A stretch of 64,000 nt of DNA. Origin: Actinomycetes bacterium (GTDB lineage: Bacteria; Planctomycetota; Phycisphaerae; JAACET01). The stretch is from assembly GCA_030614915.1 (NCBI GenBank), contig JAUXAG010000003.1, forward strand, positions 62,001 to 126,000, written 5' to 3'. The notes under the pieces were generated by a model. The model had not been told where the DNA came from. It did no database searches and was given only the letters and a program-made list of their open reading frames with translations. This document shows, piece by piece, positions 46,378 through 56,025 of the stretch (position 1 is its first letter; every line of letters begins with the position of its first letter). Position numbers and translations under genes: made by a program.

Positions 46378-46472
46378 TGACTATCTCTCTTTATGTAAAT
46401 CTGCTATCGATGAAATACTGCTCCATTTTCTTCGGTAATGCCCTACTGCCCCGAGTTCGCGGGGATTGAATA

Positions 46473-48389
46473 CTAATCAATCCGCACGCTGGGAAACAAG
46501 TCTGCGTCCATGTGGGGCAGGAACATGGCAAAGGTGTACTGGTCCATAAAGTCGGGGTCGAGATTGAGCTGGATGACCTTGGGTGTGGTTACGAGTTCGT
46601 CGGCTTCGGCGCGGAGCTTGGAGTCAACCAGGGCCAGGAAGGCGCCGCCGAGTGAGCCGTTGCCGATAAAGTGATAGCGATCCAGGGGTATGTCGGGCAA
46701 GAGTCCGATGGTAACGGCGTTGGCCAAATTGATGTGCCGGGCGAAGGCCCCGGCCAGGTAGACCTTGCGGAGGTCCTGGGCTTTTTTGCCGACGTTCTTG
46801 AGCAGGATGCAAATACCGGCGAAGATCACGGCCTTGGCTTGCAATAAAGCTTCAATGTCCTTTTCAGTGATAACGATGTCGGTTTTGGCGTCCTCGGTCT
46901 GCTCGGCGGGAACGAGGATGAATTCGGTAACTTGCGACTTGTCGGGCAGTGTTGTCCTGCGGACGTAGGGGCTCGAATCGAGCAGGTCGGGGTTGATTCG
47001 GCCGGTCTTGCCGAGCAGTCCGCTGCGCAGGGCCTGGGCGAGAAAATCGATCAGGGCTGAGCCGCAAATGCCCACGGGCTTTTCGTCGCCGATGACCTGG
47101 TAGGTGGTTTCGAGGGATTTTGGATCGATGCTCAGCGACTCGATGGCCCCGGCGGAGGCCCGCATGCCAAAGCTCAGGCCGGAGCCCTCAAAGGCTGGGC
47201 CGGCGGGTGTGGCACAGGCCCAGCAGCCTTGGCTGGAACCGAGGCAGAGCTCGGCGTTTGTGCCGATGTCGACCATGAGAGACAACTCATCCGCTCGGTG
47301 GGTTCCGCAGAGCAGCAGGTCGGCGGTGATGTCGGGACCGACGTAGGCAGCGATGGCGGGGAGTGTGTCCACTCGGGCGCGGGGATGGATTCTCAGGCCG
47401 ACCTCCGAGCCGGTCAAAGGCCCCGGGTCGCCGGCGACGGGCTCAAAGGGCAAGCGCCCGATGCTGGTGGGATCCAAACCCAGGAATAGATGCATCATAA
47501 CCGTGTTGCCGGCGATGCAGGCCAAAGGGATGTCGGTGGGCTCAAGATTGTGACTTCGGAGCAAGAGTCCGATAAGTCGATTGATGGTGTCGTCGACAAT
47601 GAGTCTGCGCAGTTGAGCCAGACGCTGGGGCGAAGAGGCAAAGCTGATTCGCGAGGCCACGTCCGCAGAGCAGGAAACTTGCTGATTATATGACGAAACT
47701 GCATCGATGATTCGGGGCTCGCCGGCTAAGTCAACCAAGGCGACGACCACCGTGGTAGTGCCGATGTCAATGGCCAGGGCCAATCTGGTGAGGGCAGCGT
47801 CGGCAGGGCAAACGTCAATGAGCTCCCAAGAGTTCGCAGCTCGGACGAGTCTGAGTGATACTTCTAAATCAGATTCATCTTTGTCGAACACGCTGGGCAA
47901 AGTGCGGAGCAGTTTGAGAGAGGCAGTGACCGGTGCGTCCAGGGCTGACTGGGCTTGGAGCTGGCGGCAAATGCGTTCGAAGTGGCCAGCGGAGTCCTCC
48001 AGTTCGGGCGGGGGGAGCTTGAGGCTGAGCACTCGCAGGGGCGGATCGGGCTGAGGTGTTTTGGTAAGGTCGAAGTCGATCAGGACCTTTTCGCCGGTCT
48101 CTACCAGGCTGCGATGAGGGACGAAAACAGTGAACTCCTCGCTGGTAGCGATAGTCTGACAAGCCATGACCCTGACTCGTCGGCCGGGGCCGGGTCGGAG
48201 GACTTCGCCTGTGACTGAACGGAATTCTCCGGAGATCAGGTCCACGGCACAGCCGTTGCAGAGGCCGTGCCCGCCGCATTTGGTGTTCAGGACGATATCG
48301 GCCAACAAAGCGGTGTCTGAAATCAAAGATTCATCCGGGGCATCTACACTGAGCGAGTGGGAATCAAAGCGGAAGGTGGCCTTGGGCAC
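46473..48389 (-). CDS. Corrinoid protein reductive activator (RACE, ASKHA type)
   Basis: A 638-residue protein. The N-terminal 2Fe-2S ferredoxin domain has C38-x5-C44-x2-C47 and C77 (KCGGHGLCNGC, MACQT). A linker follows, then an ASKHA ATPase core: LALAIDIGTTTVVVALVDLAG, IAGNTVMMHLFLGLDP, LMVDIGTNAEL and VYLAGAFARHINLANAVTIGLLPDI. This architecture (DUF4445/RamA-like) re-reduces corrinoid proteins after accidental Co(II) oxidation using ATP. The start is a GTG with AAGGGA upstream. It is monocistronic here; the UroD-like methyltransferase at 36402 is a candidate functional partner, though no corrinoid-binding protein is in the window. Confidence 0.9.
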   Translation of the reverse strand: MPKATFRFDSHSLSVDAPDESLISDTALLADIVLNTKCGGHGLCNGCAVDLISGEFRSVTGEVLRPGPGRRVRVMACQTIATSEEFTVFVPHRSLVETGEKVLIDFDLTKTPQPDPPLRVLSLKLPPPELEDSAGHFERICRQLQAQSALDAPVTASLKLLRTLPSVFDKDESDLEVSLRLVRAANSWELIDVCPADAALTRLALAIDIGTTTVVVALVDLAGEPRIIDAVSSYNQQVSCSADVASRISFASSPQRLAQLRRLIVDDTINRLIGLLLRSHNLEPTDIPLACIAGNTVMMHLFLGLDPTSIGRLPFEPVAGDPGPLTGSEVGLRIHPRARVDTLPAIAAYVGPDITADLLLCGTHRADELSLMVDIGTNAELCLGSSQGCWACATPAGPAFEGSGLSFGMRASAGAIESLSIDPKSLETTYQVIGDEKPVGICGSALIDFLAQALRSGLLGKTGRINPDLLDSSPYVRRTTLPDKSQVTEFILVPAEQTEDAKTDIVITEKDIEALLQAKAVIFAGICILLKNVGKKAQDLRKVYLAGAFARHINLANAVTIGLLPDIPLDRYHFIGNGSLGGAFLALVDSKLRAEADELVTTPKVIQLNLDPDFMDQYTFAMFLPHMDADLFPSVRID

Positions 48390-48546
48390 AGCAAAGTCCC
48401 TTAGGTGGTAACTACTGAAAGGTTCAAGAATAACCGTTTCATATCATATCCCTTTGGAAGGGCAGAAGGCAAGGCTGTGTTTGGACCCTTCGGATTTTAG
48501 AAGTAGGGACTTGCAAATTGTGGAATAAGGCTTAAACTTGGGACTT

Positions 48547-50043
48547 ATGGCAAAGAAATCTGCATCGGGCTCTAAAAAGGTTGCTAAGACCGGCAAGCCG
48601 TCAGCGTTGATCGATACGCGTGTAATTTACTGCGGGGACAACCTTGAACAATTGAAGAAGCTGCCCGAAAACAGCGTTGATCTCATTTATATTGATCCGC
48701 CTTTTAACTCCAACCGCAACTACGAGATCTTCTGGGGCGAGACCAAAGAAAAACGCTCCTTCGAAGATCGCCACGCCTCGACACAGGCCTATATCGAGTT
48801 TATGCGGCCTCGGTGTGTCGCACTGCGTCGCGTTCTAAAGAAAACCGGCTCGTTTTATTATCACTGCGATTGGCACGCCTCACACTACGTCAAGATAATG
48901 CTTGACCAGATATTCAGCGAAAACCAGTTTCATACAGAAATCATTTGGCGAAGAACGAACGCCAAGGGATTGGCATTCAAATCCTTTCCCACCAACCATG
49001 ATTCCCTTTTTTACTACACAAAGACCAATAAATATACCTTCAATCGCCAGTATTTGCCACACGATGAAAAATATGTCGAAGACTTTTACAAGTATATTGA
49101 CCCAGAAACCGGACGCAAATATCAACTAGCTGATTTGACAAATCCTAACAGAAACAGGCCGAATCTAACCTACGAGTTCCTTGGTGTGAAGCGAGTCTGG
49201 CGTTGGACAAAAGAACGGATGCAAAAAGCATATGACAAGGGCGTAGTCGTTCAAGCCAAAAAAGGTGCGGTTCCTCGCTTGAAGCGGTACTTAGATGAGC
49301 AGGAAGGAATCCCGGTCGATAGCATATGGTCAGATATACCGCCGATTCAGTCACAATCCGAAGAACGGCTTGGTTATCCAACACAGAAGCCATTGGCCTT
49401 GCTTGACCGTATAACAAAAACATCCAGCAACCCTAATGATATTGTTCTGGATGCATTTTGCGGATGTGGGACGGCGCTGGTCGCCGCTGAAAATCTTAGC
49501 CGGCAGTGGATAGGCATAGATATATCGCCTACCGCCTGTCGGGTAATGGCCAAGCGATTGCGTCGCGTGTGCGGGATGAGAGAGGACGAAAAGCTCTGGC
49601 GTATTGGGCGTGGATTTGTTGTGCGAGATCTGCCGTGGACTGAAAAGCAGCTTCGCAAGATTCCGCCGTTTGAATTTGAGAACTGGGCCGTTATAGCGCT
49701 GGGTGGTATTCCCAATAAGGCACAGGTCGGCGATATGGGGATCGATGGGCGTATTTATCCGGTATCTGCTATGCCGAAAAAGAAAAAAGATGAGCTGGCC
49801 TTTATGGACGTCTGGTATCCCATACAGGTCAAGCAGAAAGACAAGACCGGCAGGCCGGATATCGATCTATTCGAGACGGCGATGATGCGCCAAGACCGCA
49901 CGAAAGGATTCTTCGTCTCATTCGATTACTCCAGAGATGCGATGGCTGAGATACAGGCCTTCTTCAAAAGGAGCGGCAAGACCATCATTCCCTTGACTGT
50001 AAAAGAGATTCTCGAAGAACAAATCGCCCACAAGTTAGCATAA
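48547..50043 (+). CDS. DNA methyltransferase fused to Mrr-like nuclease region
   Basis: A 498-residue protein. Residues 25-345 are a beta-class N4/N6-adenine or cytosine methyltransferase: catalytic YIDPPFNSNRNY (near 48-59), KTGSFYYHCDWHASHYVK and the SAM-binding DAFCGCGTALVAAENL (near 301-316), which follows the catalytic motif as in the beta class. The C-terminal part (about 370-498) contains GDMGIDGRIYPV and YPIQVKQKDKTGRPDID, a D...QxK arrangement like Mrr-type endonuclease domains. It may be a combined modification-restriction protein. It opens an accessory island that also has two HEPN-like genes. Confidence 0.85.
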   Translation: MAKKSASGSKKVAKTGKPSALIDTRVIYCGDNLEQLKKLPENSVDLIYIDPPFNSNRNYEIFWGETKEKRSFEDRHASTQAYIEFMRPRCVALRRVLKKTGSFYYHCDWHASHYVKIMLDQIFSENQFHTEIIWRRTNAKGLAFKSFPTNHDSLFYYTKTNKYTFNRQYLPHDEKYVEDFYKYIDPETGRKYQLADLTNPNRNRPNLTYEFLGVKRVWRWTKERMQKAYDKGVVVQAKKGAVPRLKRYLDEQEGIPVDSIWSDIPPIQSQSEERLGYPTQKPLALLDRITKTSSNPNDIVLDAFCGCGTALVAAENLSRQWIGIDISPTACRVMAKRLRRVCGMREDEKLWRIGRGFVVRDLPWTEKQLRKIPPFEFENWAVIALGGIPNKAQVGDMGIDGRIYPVSAMPKKKKDELAFMDVWYPIQVKQKDKTGRPDIDLFETAMMRQDRTKGFFVSFDYSRDAMAEIQAFFKRSGKTIIPLTVKEILEEQIAHKLA

Positions 50044-50171
50044 AACCTATAGGTTAATTAGTGGCAGGCGACTATTGAAGAAGCAGCGGGAACTTGTTGT
50101 ACTGGATAAAGAAGTCTGTGTTTGGCCTTTTATACAGACTGTGTAATCATTGTTGAGCGAAAAAGGAAACT

Positions 50172-51110
50172 ATGGCGATATTCAATTTATTTTCAAAGCG
50201 TCAAAAACGCCTTCGAGGTGAAGTACCTGACGTTTATACATACGACAATATTCCATACGCATTACGAGTTCAGATTGTCCATATCTTGACCGGTTCTCTA
50301 GGCAGTGAAAATGAATACTGTGGAGGCAATGAAGACGTATGGCGTCTTTATAAATATATTGTTGACAGCCTATGCCGCGAATACGGCGTTTTCTACTTGG
50401 GTGAGAAAGTGTATGGTGAACGGAATTATAGGATTGAATTATTTAATTTTATTCTAAAAGAGCACAACATAGAACAAGTTTTAGACGCGGTAGAACGCTC
50501 CTTTCATGTCCTAGACAAACTTTGTCGAGAATATACATACAGAAGGCTAAGGAACGCCTCGAAAAACATTGATGATGCAATAAGTGAGCTGAACTCAAGA
50601 TTTAAAGAACATGGAATCGGGTTTCAGTTTGAGGAAGGAGAGATTATTCGAGTTGATTCTCAGCTTTTGCACACAGAAGCAGTCAAACCTGCGTTAAGCC
50701 TTCTAAGTAAAGAAGAATATGCAGGTGCTCAGGAAGAGTTTTTGAATGCATACGAGCATTTTCGTCACGGAAAACACAAAGAAGCATTAAATGACGCACT
50801 GAAGTCTTTTGAGAGCACTATGAAAGTAATTTGTGACAAACAAGGTTGGTCTTACGATCCGAAAGCTACAAGCAAGAACTTAATTGATATCTGCTACCAA
50901 CAGGGCCTAATTCCCCCGTTTTGGCAACAGCACATGGCGGCACTCAGAAGTCTACTAGAAGGTGGAGTACCAACGGGCCGGAATATACTAAGTGCTCACG
51001 GCCAAGGAGCTACGCCGAAAAAAGTCCCAGATCACATTGTATCTTACATTCTGCATATGAGCGCGGCAGCGATTGTTTTTCTGGTGAAGTCAGAACAAAG
51101 TTTAAAATAA
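50172..51110 (+). CDS. AbiJ-like / STM4504-CBY_0614 family HEPN protein
   Basis: A 312-residue protein. MAIFNLFSKRQKRLRGEVPDVYTYDNIPYALRVQIVHI is the hallmark N-terminus of the STM4504/CBY_0614 group. The C-terminal third (ALNDALKSFESTMKVICDKQGW...LRSLLEGGVPTGRNILSAHGQG) resembles the HEPN domain of AbiJ-type proteins; RNILSAH (about 270-276) supplies an Rx5H motif expected for RNase activity. Likely role: phage or stress response by RNA cleavage (inference). The sequence is AT-rich. AAGGAA lies just before the start. Confidence 0.78.
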   Translation: MAIFNLFSKRQKRLRGEVPDVYTYDNIPYALRVQIVHILTGSLGSENEYCGGNEDVWRLYKYIVDSLCREYGVFYLGEKVYGERNYRIELFNFILKEHNIEQVLDAVERSFHVLDKLCREYTYRRLRNASKNIDDAISELNSRFKEHGIGFQFEEGEIIRVDSQLLHTEAVKPALSLLSKEEYAGAQEEFLNAYEHFRHGKHKEALNDALKSFESTMKVICDKQGWSYDPKATSKNLIDICYQQGLIPPFWQQHMAALRSLLEGGVPTGRNILSAHGQGATPKKVPDHIVSYILHMSAAAIVFLVKSEQSLK

Positions 51111-51192
51111 TTCATGCCGTCTGGCCGCCTGAACAGTGCGAAAGTTTACGGGCTAGATAAGTGTTGTATAATATTATGTTAGGAATCCTGAT

Positions 51193-51645
51193 ATGGAATT
51201 AGAGTTTTCAACGCTTGTTGGAAGATTTATACATTATTGTGGAGCCTTAGAATTATTGACAAATAAAGCCATTAAGTCTTTTTCCTCTGATGCCATCCTC
51301 GCAGCAGAGGCTACTAAGTCTCCACTCGCCATACGCATAAACGTTTTACGTAATCTGCTACGTGACCGTTCAGACCTCAATGAAGGTGATATTGATTCCT
51401 TATGCAAAGAGCTCCATAAACTACGGGAGAAAAGAAACGCTGTTGCCCACAATCCGATAGTATCACAGGATCCTAGTGGATCTGCCTCAGATGCAATCCT
51501 TATGGTAAGGCATACGCCAGAGGGTGTCGAGGTTGGCGAGCTAATGTCACATAGTGAGCTGGCCAGCCTAGTTGAACGGACGAGCAAACTACTGATAAGG
51601 TTCGCTAAGTTAATTCCATCTGCTGCAAAGATAACATACGGGTGA
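51193..51645 (+). CDS. Small HEPN-like helical protein
   Basis: A 150-residue all-helical protein of no named family that I recognise. LHKLREKRNAVAHNPI contains RNAVAH (81-86), an Rx4H motif in the context typical of HEPN RNases. It stands 82 bases after the AbiJ-like gene and just before a palindromic repeat cluster. No separate antitoxin such as a MNT nucleotidyltransferase is adjacent. Function is inferred only. Confidence 0.7.
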   Translation: MELEFSTLVGRFIHYCGALELLTNKAIKSFSSDAILAAEATKSPLAIRINVLRNLLRDRSDLNEGDIDSLCKELHKLREKRNAVAHNPIVSQDPSGSASDAILMVRHTPEGVEVGELMSHSELASLVERTSKLLIRFAKLIPSAAKITYG

Positions 51646-51718
51646 ACTCGGACGGCCTAAAAAGCCGCAGGTGAGCCCTAGCGTTACGTTGAATTCTGAG
51701 GAAGGGGGCCTAAAGCCT

Positions 51719-51898
51719 GGATTGCCGCGGCCTACGGCCTCGCAATGACATAAAAGAAAGCGGGAATGATGGCTGACGGTGTCTGGATCCCGGCCTGCGC
51801 CGGGATGACAGAAAAGAGGCGGGGATGACAAGAAAAGATGGATTACTGCTAAAGCAGTGATAAGAGGCCACGTCGGTCTTCGGCCTTCTCGCAATGAC
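51719..51898. repeat. Cluster of three palindromic repeats
   Basis: Three units in 180 bases: GGATTGCCGCGGCC...GCAATGACA (51719-51750); TGGATCCCGGCC-tgc-GCCGGGATGACA (about 51784-51810); and GGATTACTGCTAAAGCAGTGATAAGAGGCCACGTC...GCAATGAC (51840-51898, shown in part), the inverse of the composite at 21179-21231 and 26650-26747. The cluster ends ten bases from the stop of the acyl-CoA dehydrogenase gene and marks the right edge of the accessory island. Confidence 0.88.
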
Positions 51899-51907
51899 GG
51901 AAGAGCA

Positions 51908-53647
51908 CTATTCGGTGGGTACCGGGCCGGCTAAAGTATCAAAACATTCCAGACTCGTACGATCGCCACTGGTGATGAGCTCGCAATTGTACTTGACTCG
52001 CGGCAAAACCTCTAGGATGCAACGGTCGGCGACGGTGAGCTTTTCCCGGCTGTGGCGAGCCTGGTTGAGTAAGAGATAGGCCATGTATATGTCGGTGGCG
52101 GCGTCGACTATCTGCCGGCCGTGTAAATCCATGTACTCGGTGCCTTGCTCTTTGACGAAGGTTGTGGCCTGGGCGAATGTGGGCAAGACAGTGGCGAGCT
52201 TTTGGGCTAAGGGTGCTAGATCGCCATGGTATTCGCGCTGGGCAAAGGCGTCGAAGCTTTTTTGAGCAGTGCCGCTGGCCACCCCGCGGACGGCGGCGAC
52301 TATCTGCAGTTGGGAAGTGCCCTCGTAAATGGTGGTAATCCTGGCGTCGCGGTAGTAACGCTCGACGGGATAATCGCGCATATAACCGGAGCCGCCCAGT
52401 ATCTGGAGGGCATCGTAGGCTATCCGGTTGCACATTTCCGAACAGATATACTTGGCCATGGGGGTGAGCAAGGCGTTGAGGCGTTTGAGTTTGCGGGCAT
52501 CCTGTCGCATCTGCTTGAACAGGGCCTTGTCCTGGGGTTTGTCGGGGAGTTCGAGCTTCTTGAGCAGGCTATTCTCCAGGTCCACGTGGAAAGAGGCATC
52601 GTAGGTGAGGGCCCGGGCGGCCTGGATGTCCATATTCATTTTGGCGAGCATGTCGGCAACAGCGGGAAGCTTTTCAATAGCTACCTCGAACTGCCTGCGC
52701 GAAGCGGCATAGGCCCGAGCGGCCTGGTAAGCAGCTTGGGCAATGCCCAGGGATTGGGCGGCAATGCCGATGCGGGCGCCGTTCATCAGGGCCATGACGT
52801 AGGTGACCAGGCCCCGCTGCCTTTCGCCGATGATGCGGGCAGGTACATCGTCAAACTGGAGCTCACAGGTCGGTGAGCCGTGGATACCGAGCTTATCTTC
52901 GAGTCGGCGGATTTTTACGCCGTCGGCGAAATTGCAGATGAACAGCGAGAGTCCCAGGCCACCGGCACGGTCCGGCTCGCTGCGGGCAAGTACCAGGAGG
53001 ACCTCACCGCAGCCGTTGGTGATGAAGCGTTTGACGCCGTTGAGCAACCATTGGCCGTCGTCGTCCTGAGTGGCCTTGAGCTTGATGGCCTGGAGGTCTG
53101 AGCCGGCGTCGGGCTCGGTGAGGACCATGGCTCCGGTGACTTGACCTTCGCAGAACTTGGGCAGGTACTCGTCCTTGATCTGGTCGTCGGCAAAAGCGTT
53201 GATGGTCTCGGCGATGCCCTGCAGGCCAAAGATGTTCATCAGGGCGGCATCGGCCCGGGAGACTATTTCAGTGGCCATGGTGTAAATCAGGCTGGGAAAG
53301 TTCAGTCCGCCGTATTTGCGGGGTAGGGTGAAGCCCATGAGGTCGGCCTGGGCGAGAGCGGTGAGGTTTTCGTCCATGCCCGGCGGGCGCACGACGCGGT
53401 TGTTTTCAATGCGGTTGCCGGTGCGGTCGATGTCCTCAGCCCGTGGGTCGATGAAGTCTCCGGCTAATTCGCCGACTACGTTGAGCACCCGTTTGTAGTC
53501 TTCAATGGCCTCGGCGGCATTTGCCGGGGCATAGTCGAATTTCTCGGCGTCGGCATAAGAGTCTTCGAGACAATCGGCAATCCGTGCCAGGTCTGTATGC
53601 TCAAGATGGAAAAGAATATCCGGGTTATCGGTTAGGAAGTTGGCCAT
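51908..53647 (-). CDS. Acyl-CoA dehydrogenase
   Basis: A 579-residue FAD enzyme that oxidises acyl-CoA to enoyl-CoA and passes electrons to ETF. FAD/substrate motifs: GAMVLTEPDAGSDLQ, KRFITNGCGEVLLVLAR, SRRQFEVAIEKLPAVADMLAKM, ILGGSGYMRDYPVERYYRDARITTIYEGTSQLQ (with the catalytic-region Glu). It is longer than classical enzymes (about 380) owing to N- and C-terminal extensions, like the long ACADs. It precedes etfA and etfB in the same direction, its redox partners, so the three probably act together. The substrate is not clear. Confidence 0.9.
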   Translation of the reverse strand: MANFLTDNPDILFHLEHTDLARIADCLEDSYADAEKFDYAPANAAEAIEDYKRVLNVVGELAGDFIDPRAEDIDRTGNRIENNRVVRPPGMDENLTALAQADLMGFTLPRKYGGLNFPSLIYTMATEIVSRADAALMNIFGLQGIAETINAFADDQIKDEYLPKFCEGQVTGAMVLTEPDAGSDLQAIKLKATQDDDGQWLLNGVKRFITNGCGEVLLVLARSEPDRAGGLGLSLFICNFADGVKIRRLEDKLGIHGSPTCELQFDDVPARIIGERQRGLVTYVMALMNGARIGIAAQSLGIAQAAYQAARAYAASRRQFEVAIEKLPAVADMLAKMNMDIQAARALTYDASFHVDLENSLLKKLELPDKPQDKALFKQMRQDARKLKRLNALLTPMAKYICSEMCNRIAYDALQILGGSGYMRDYPVERYYRDARITTIYEGTSQLQIVAAVRGVASGTAQKSFDAFAQREYHGDLAPLAQKLATVLPTFAQATTFVKEQGTEYMDLHGRQIVDAATDIYMAYLLLNQARHSREKLTVADRCILEVLPRVKYNCELITSGDRTSLECFDTLAGPVPTE

Positions 53648-53667
53648 TGTGAACTATTTCTTTCTGA

Positions 53668-53696
53668 TGGACCCCTGCTTTCGCAGGGGTGACAGG
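53668..53696. repeat. Palindromic repeat between acyl-CoA dehydrogenase and etfA
   Basis: TGG-ACCCCTGC-ttt-CGCAGGGGT-GACAGG, the TGGA...TGACA hairpin type also seen at 947, 26612 and 51783. It lies in the 63-base gap between etfA and the acyl-CoA dehydrogenase gene and might stabilise or partly terminate the etfA transcript. Confidence 0.8.
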
Positions 53697-53710
53697 TTTG
53701 GTCCTTTGTC

Positions 53711-54739
53711 TCATGCTCTGGCTTTGACTGCCTTTATCAGGGAGGGGAGGACCTGTTTGTAGTCGCCGACAATTCCGTAGTGGGCAATGGATAAGATGGG
53801 AGCCTCGGGGTCGGTGTTGATGGCCAATATTTTGGCGGATTCCTGCATTCCGGCGCGGTGCTGGACGGCCCCGGAGATGCCCACGGCAATATAGAGGGCG
53901 GGTCTGACGGTGGTTCCGGTCTGGCCGACCTGGTGATCCTTGTTGATGAAGCCACTGTCAACCGCGGCGCGGCTGGCCCCGATCTCACCGCCCAGAGCAT
54001 TGGCGAGGTCGCGCAATAAGGCGAAACCCTCGGCGCTGCCGACGCCGGCGCCCCCGGAGACGACGATCCGGGAGCCTTTGAGATTAACACGCTTCTCCCG
54101 CTGACTCTTCTCGATGACCTCGATAAGCACATCGGCCTGGTCGAGCTCAACGTTCTTCTTTATGAGCGAGCCGGTGCGGGAGGTGTCGGGCGTGGGCATG
54201 GCCATGACGCCCTCTCGGACGGTGGCCATCTGCGGCCAACGGTCGTAGTTGACAATAGTGGCAATGATGTTTCCGCCGAAGGCCGGCCTGATCTGCAGGA
54301 GCAGATTCTTGTGGGTAACCTTGGTGGAGGGGTCGGTGTTGTCGCTGATGTCGAGGTCCGTGCAGTCGGCGGTGAGCCCGGCTTTCATGGCTGAGGCCAC
54401 CCGCGGAGCAAGGTCGCGGCCGCGAGGGGTAGCTCCGTAAATCACAATCTGCGGCTTGTGGCGAGTAATAAGCTGGCAAAGAGCCTTGGCGTAAGTATTG
54501 GCCTGATAGGTTTCGAGCAGATCGTGCTCGGCCAAGTAAACTTTGTCGGCACCATGGTGGAAGAGGGATTGGACCAAGGGCTCGACGTTTTGGCCCAGAA
54601 GGGCAGCGGCCAGCGGCACCTTGAGCTGATCGGCTAATTCTCGCCCCTTGGAAAGGAGCTCGAGGGAGACGTCGTTGAGCTTGCCGTTGTGCTGCTGGGC
54701 GAATACCCAGACATCGCCGTTGCGGTTGACTTCTATCAT
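53711..54739 (-). CDS. etfA: Electron transfer flavoprotein subunit alpha
   Basis: A 342-residue ETF alpha subunit. The C-terminal FAD-binding signature is complete: RPALYIAVGISGAVQHRAGM followed by SAKILAINTDPEAPILSIAHYGIVGD. The N-terminal half is the pseudo-AMP-binding-like domain. With EtfB it accepts electrons from acyl-CoA dehydrogenase, encoded directly downstream. AAGAAGGA precedes the ATG. It starts 45 bases after the end of etfB. Confidence 0.95.
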   Translation of the reverse strand: MIEVNRNGDVWVFAQQHNGKLNDVSLELLSKGRELADQLKVPLAAALLGQNVEPLVQSLFHHGADKVYLAEHDLLETYQANTYAKALCQLITRHKPQIVIYGATPRGRDLAPRVASAMKAGLTADCTDLDISDNTDPSTKVTHKNLLLQIRPAFGGNIIATIVNYDRWPQMATVREGVMAMPTPDTSRTGSLIKKNVELDQADVLIEVIEKSQREKRVNLKGSRIVVSGGAGVGSAEGFALLRDLANALGGEIGASRAAVDSGFINKDHQVGQTGTTVRPALYIAVGISGAVQHRAGMQESAKILAINTDPEAPILSIAHYGIVGDYKQVLPSLIKAVKARA

Positions 54740-54784
54740 TCCTTCTTTCTTCCTTGGCTAACAAGTCCCGGCTGGGCTGGGCCC

Positions 54785-55699
54785 TTAGCCGATAGTATGA
54801 TCCTCAATCAGCTCGTGGACCAGATCGCCGATGGCCTGGGCGGTCGGTTCGACCCTCTTGTGCTCGGTTCCGGTTAGAATCACGGACTGGATGCGATGGA
54901 CCTTAGTCGCCGAGCCAGAGCGTCCGCACCGAGTTACGTCAGCCTTGACAGTATCCAGATCCCACTGTTCGATCAGCAGTCCCTTAGCAGACAAATCTTC
55001 GCTGCGTTGCTGCACATACGTCTCGATTTCATCGGTGGCGTCTTTGCCGAACTTATCGGCAGCCTCTTTTAGCAATTCGGTTTTGCCCCTGGCCCGTTTG
55101 TATTTGAGCATCCTGCGGGCAGCGGGCGGCCGAGGGGTGTTGGCGGTGCCCACGATAGTCATCAGCAGAGGCAGCGGGGCTTTGACAACCTCATAACCGT
55201 CGCCGAGGTTTCTCCGTAGGGTCAGGGTCGAGTCGGAGGCCTCGATAAGCTCCTCCACATAGGTTACCTGGGGCAGGTTGAGCTTTTCGGCCAATTGCGG
55301 ACCGACCTGGGCGGTGTCACCGTCAATGGCCTGGCGACCGCAGAATATCAGATGTACATCCGGCAGTTGGCTAACCGCAAGGGAAAGAATATAGCTGGTA
55401 GCTAGGGTGTCCGAGGCGGCTGCCCGCAGGTCAGTGAGCAGGATGACCCTATCAGCCCCGCGAAAAAGGCTGTCGCGGAGGATATTACAGGCCGACGGCG
55501 GGCCCATGGTCAGAACTGTTACTGTGCCGCCGCAACGGTCGCGCAGGCTTAAGGCAGCCTCCAAGGCGTTGCGGTCTTCGGGATTGAAGATGGCCGGCAA
55601 GGCAGCCCGGTTGACTGTGCCGTCGTCGAGCATGGCCTGGCCAGTGATGTTCTTGGTGTCGGGAACTTGTTTGATTAGTACAACGGAATTGAAGGCCAC
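54785..55699 (-). CDS. etfB: Electron transfer flavoprotein subunit beta
   Basis: About 304 residues. VVLIKQVPDTKNI at the N-terminus and the signature FCGRQAIDGDTAQVGPQLAEKL identify ETF beta. The GTG at 55699 was taken as start: it has GGGGAG six bases upstream and gives the family N-terminus, whereas an in-frame extension to 55903 codes for unrelated residues. First gene of etfB-etfA-acyl-CoA dehydrogenase. The longer-than-usual C-terminus (about 40 residues) resembles bifurcating-type ETFs only weakly. Confidence 0.93.
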   Translation of the reverse strand: MAFNSVVLIKQVPDTKNITGQAMLDDGTVNRAALPAIFNPEDRNALEAALSLRDRCGGTVTVLTMGPPSACNILRDSLFRGADRVILLTDLRAAASDTLATSYILSLAVSQLPDVHLIFCGRQAIDGDTAQVGPQLAEKLNLPQVTYVEELIEASDSTLTLRRNLGDGYEVVKAPLPLLMTIVGTANTPRPPAARRMLKYKRARGKTELLKEAADKFGKDATDEIETYVQQRSEDLSAKGLLIEQWDLDTVKADVTRCGRSGSATKVHRIQSVILTGTEHKRVEPTAQAIGDLVHELIEDHTIG

Positions 55700-55990
55700 G
55701 AAATTACTCCCCAACTTAGCGGGTGCCCGGCTCCGGCCGGGCTGACGTATCAGAAGTTGACGAGTCAGAGCCCTTGGCAGGGGGGGGCCGGCCCTTGGGT
55801 AACCAGCGGCAGATGAATAAACAAGCAAATCCGCCAAGGCGGATATACGCCGGGTAAGTCTAGCAGGGGTAGCTAAGGGCGTCAAGGCCAAATCCAGGGG
55901 CATTGTTCACAGGGCTGAACGGGGCTTTCAGGTAGAGAAAAAACCCGCAAATAAGGTCAATAAAAACCGGTAAAAAAGGCAAAAATTGTT

Positions 55991-56019
55991 TTGGACCCAG
56001 GCCAAGGGGCCGATATAAT
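55991..56019 (+). promoter_or_regulatory. Strong sigma-70-type promoter
   Basis: TTGGAC (55991-55996) and a perfect TATAAT (56014-56019) with the optimal 17-base spacer. It reads toward nusA, 400 bases upstream of the nusA start, and should begin a transcript near 56026. The preceding 55700-55990, upstream of etfB on the other strand, shows nothing recognisable. Confidence 0.75.
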
Positions 56020-56025
56020 ATAGGT

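Noticed and set aside
48390-48546. Search for a duplicated gene tail at the borders of the methyltransferase/HEPN island and of the 26.8-28.6 kb gene
   Set aside because: No resemblance to the 3' ends of the adjoining genes was found, so the tail-duplication pattern is claimed only for the purQ and hicBA loci.
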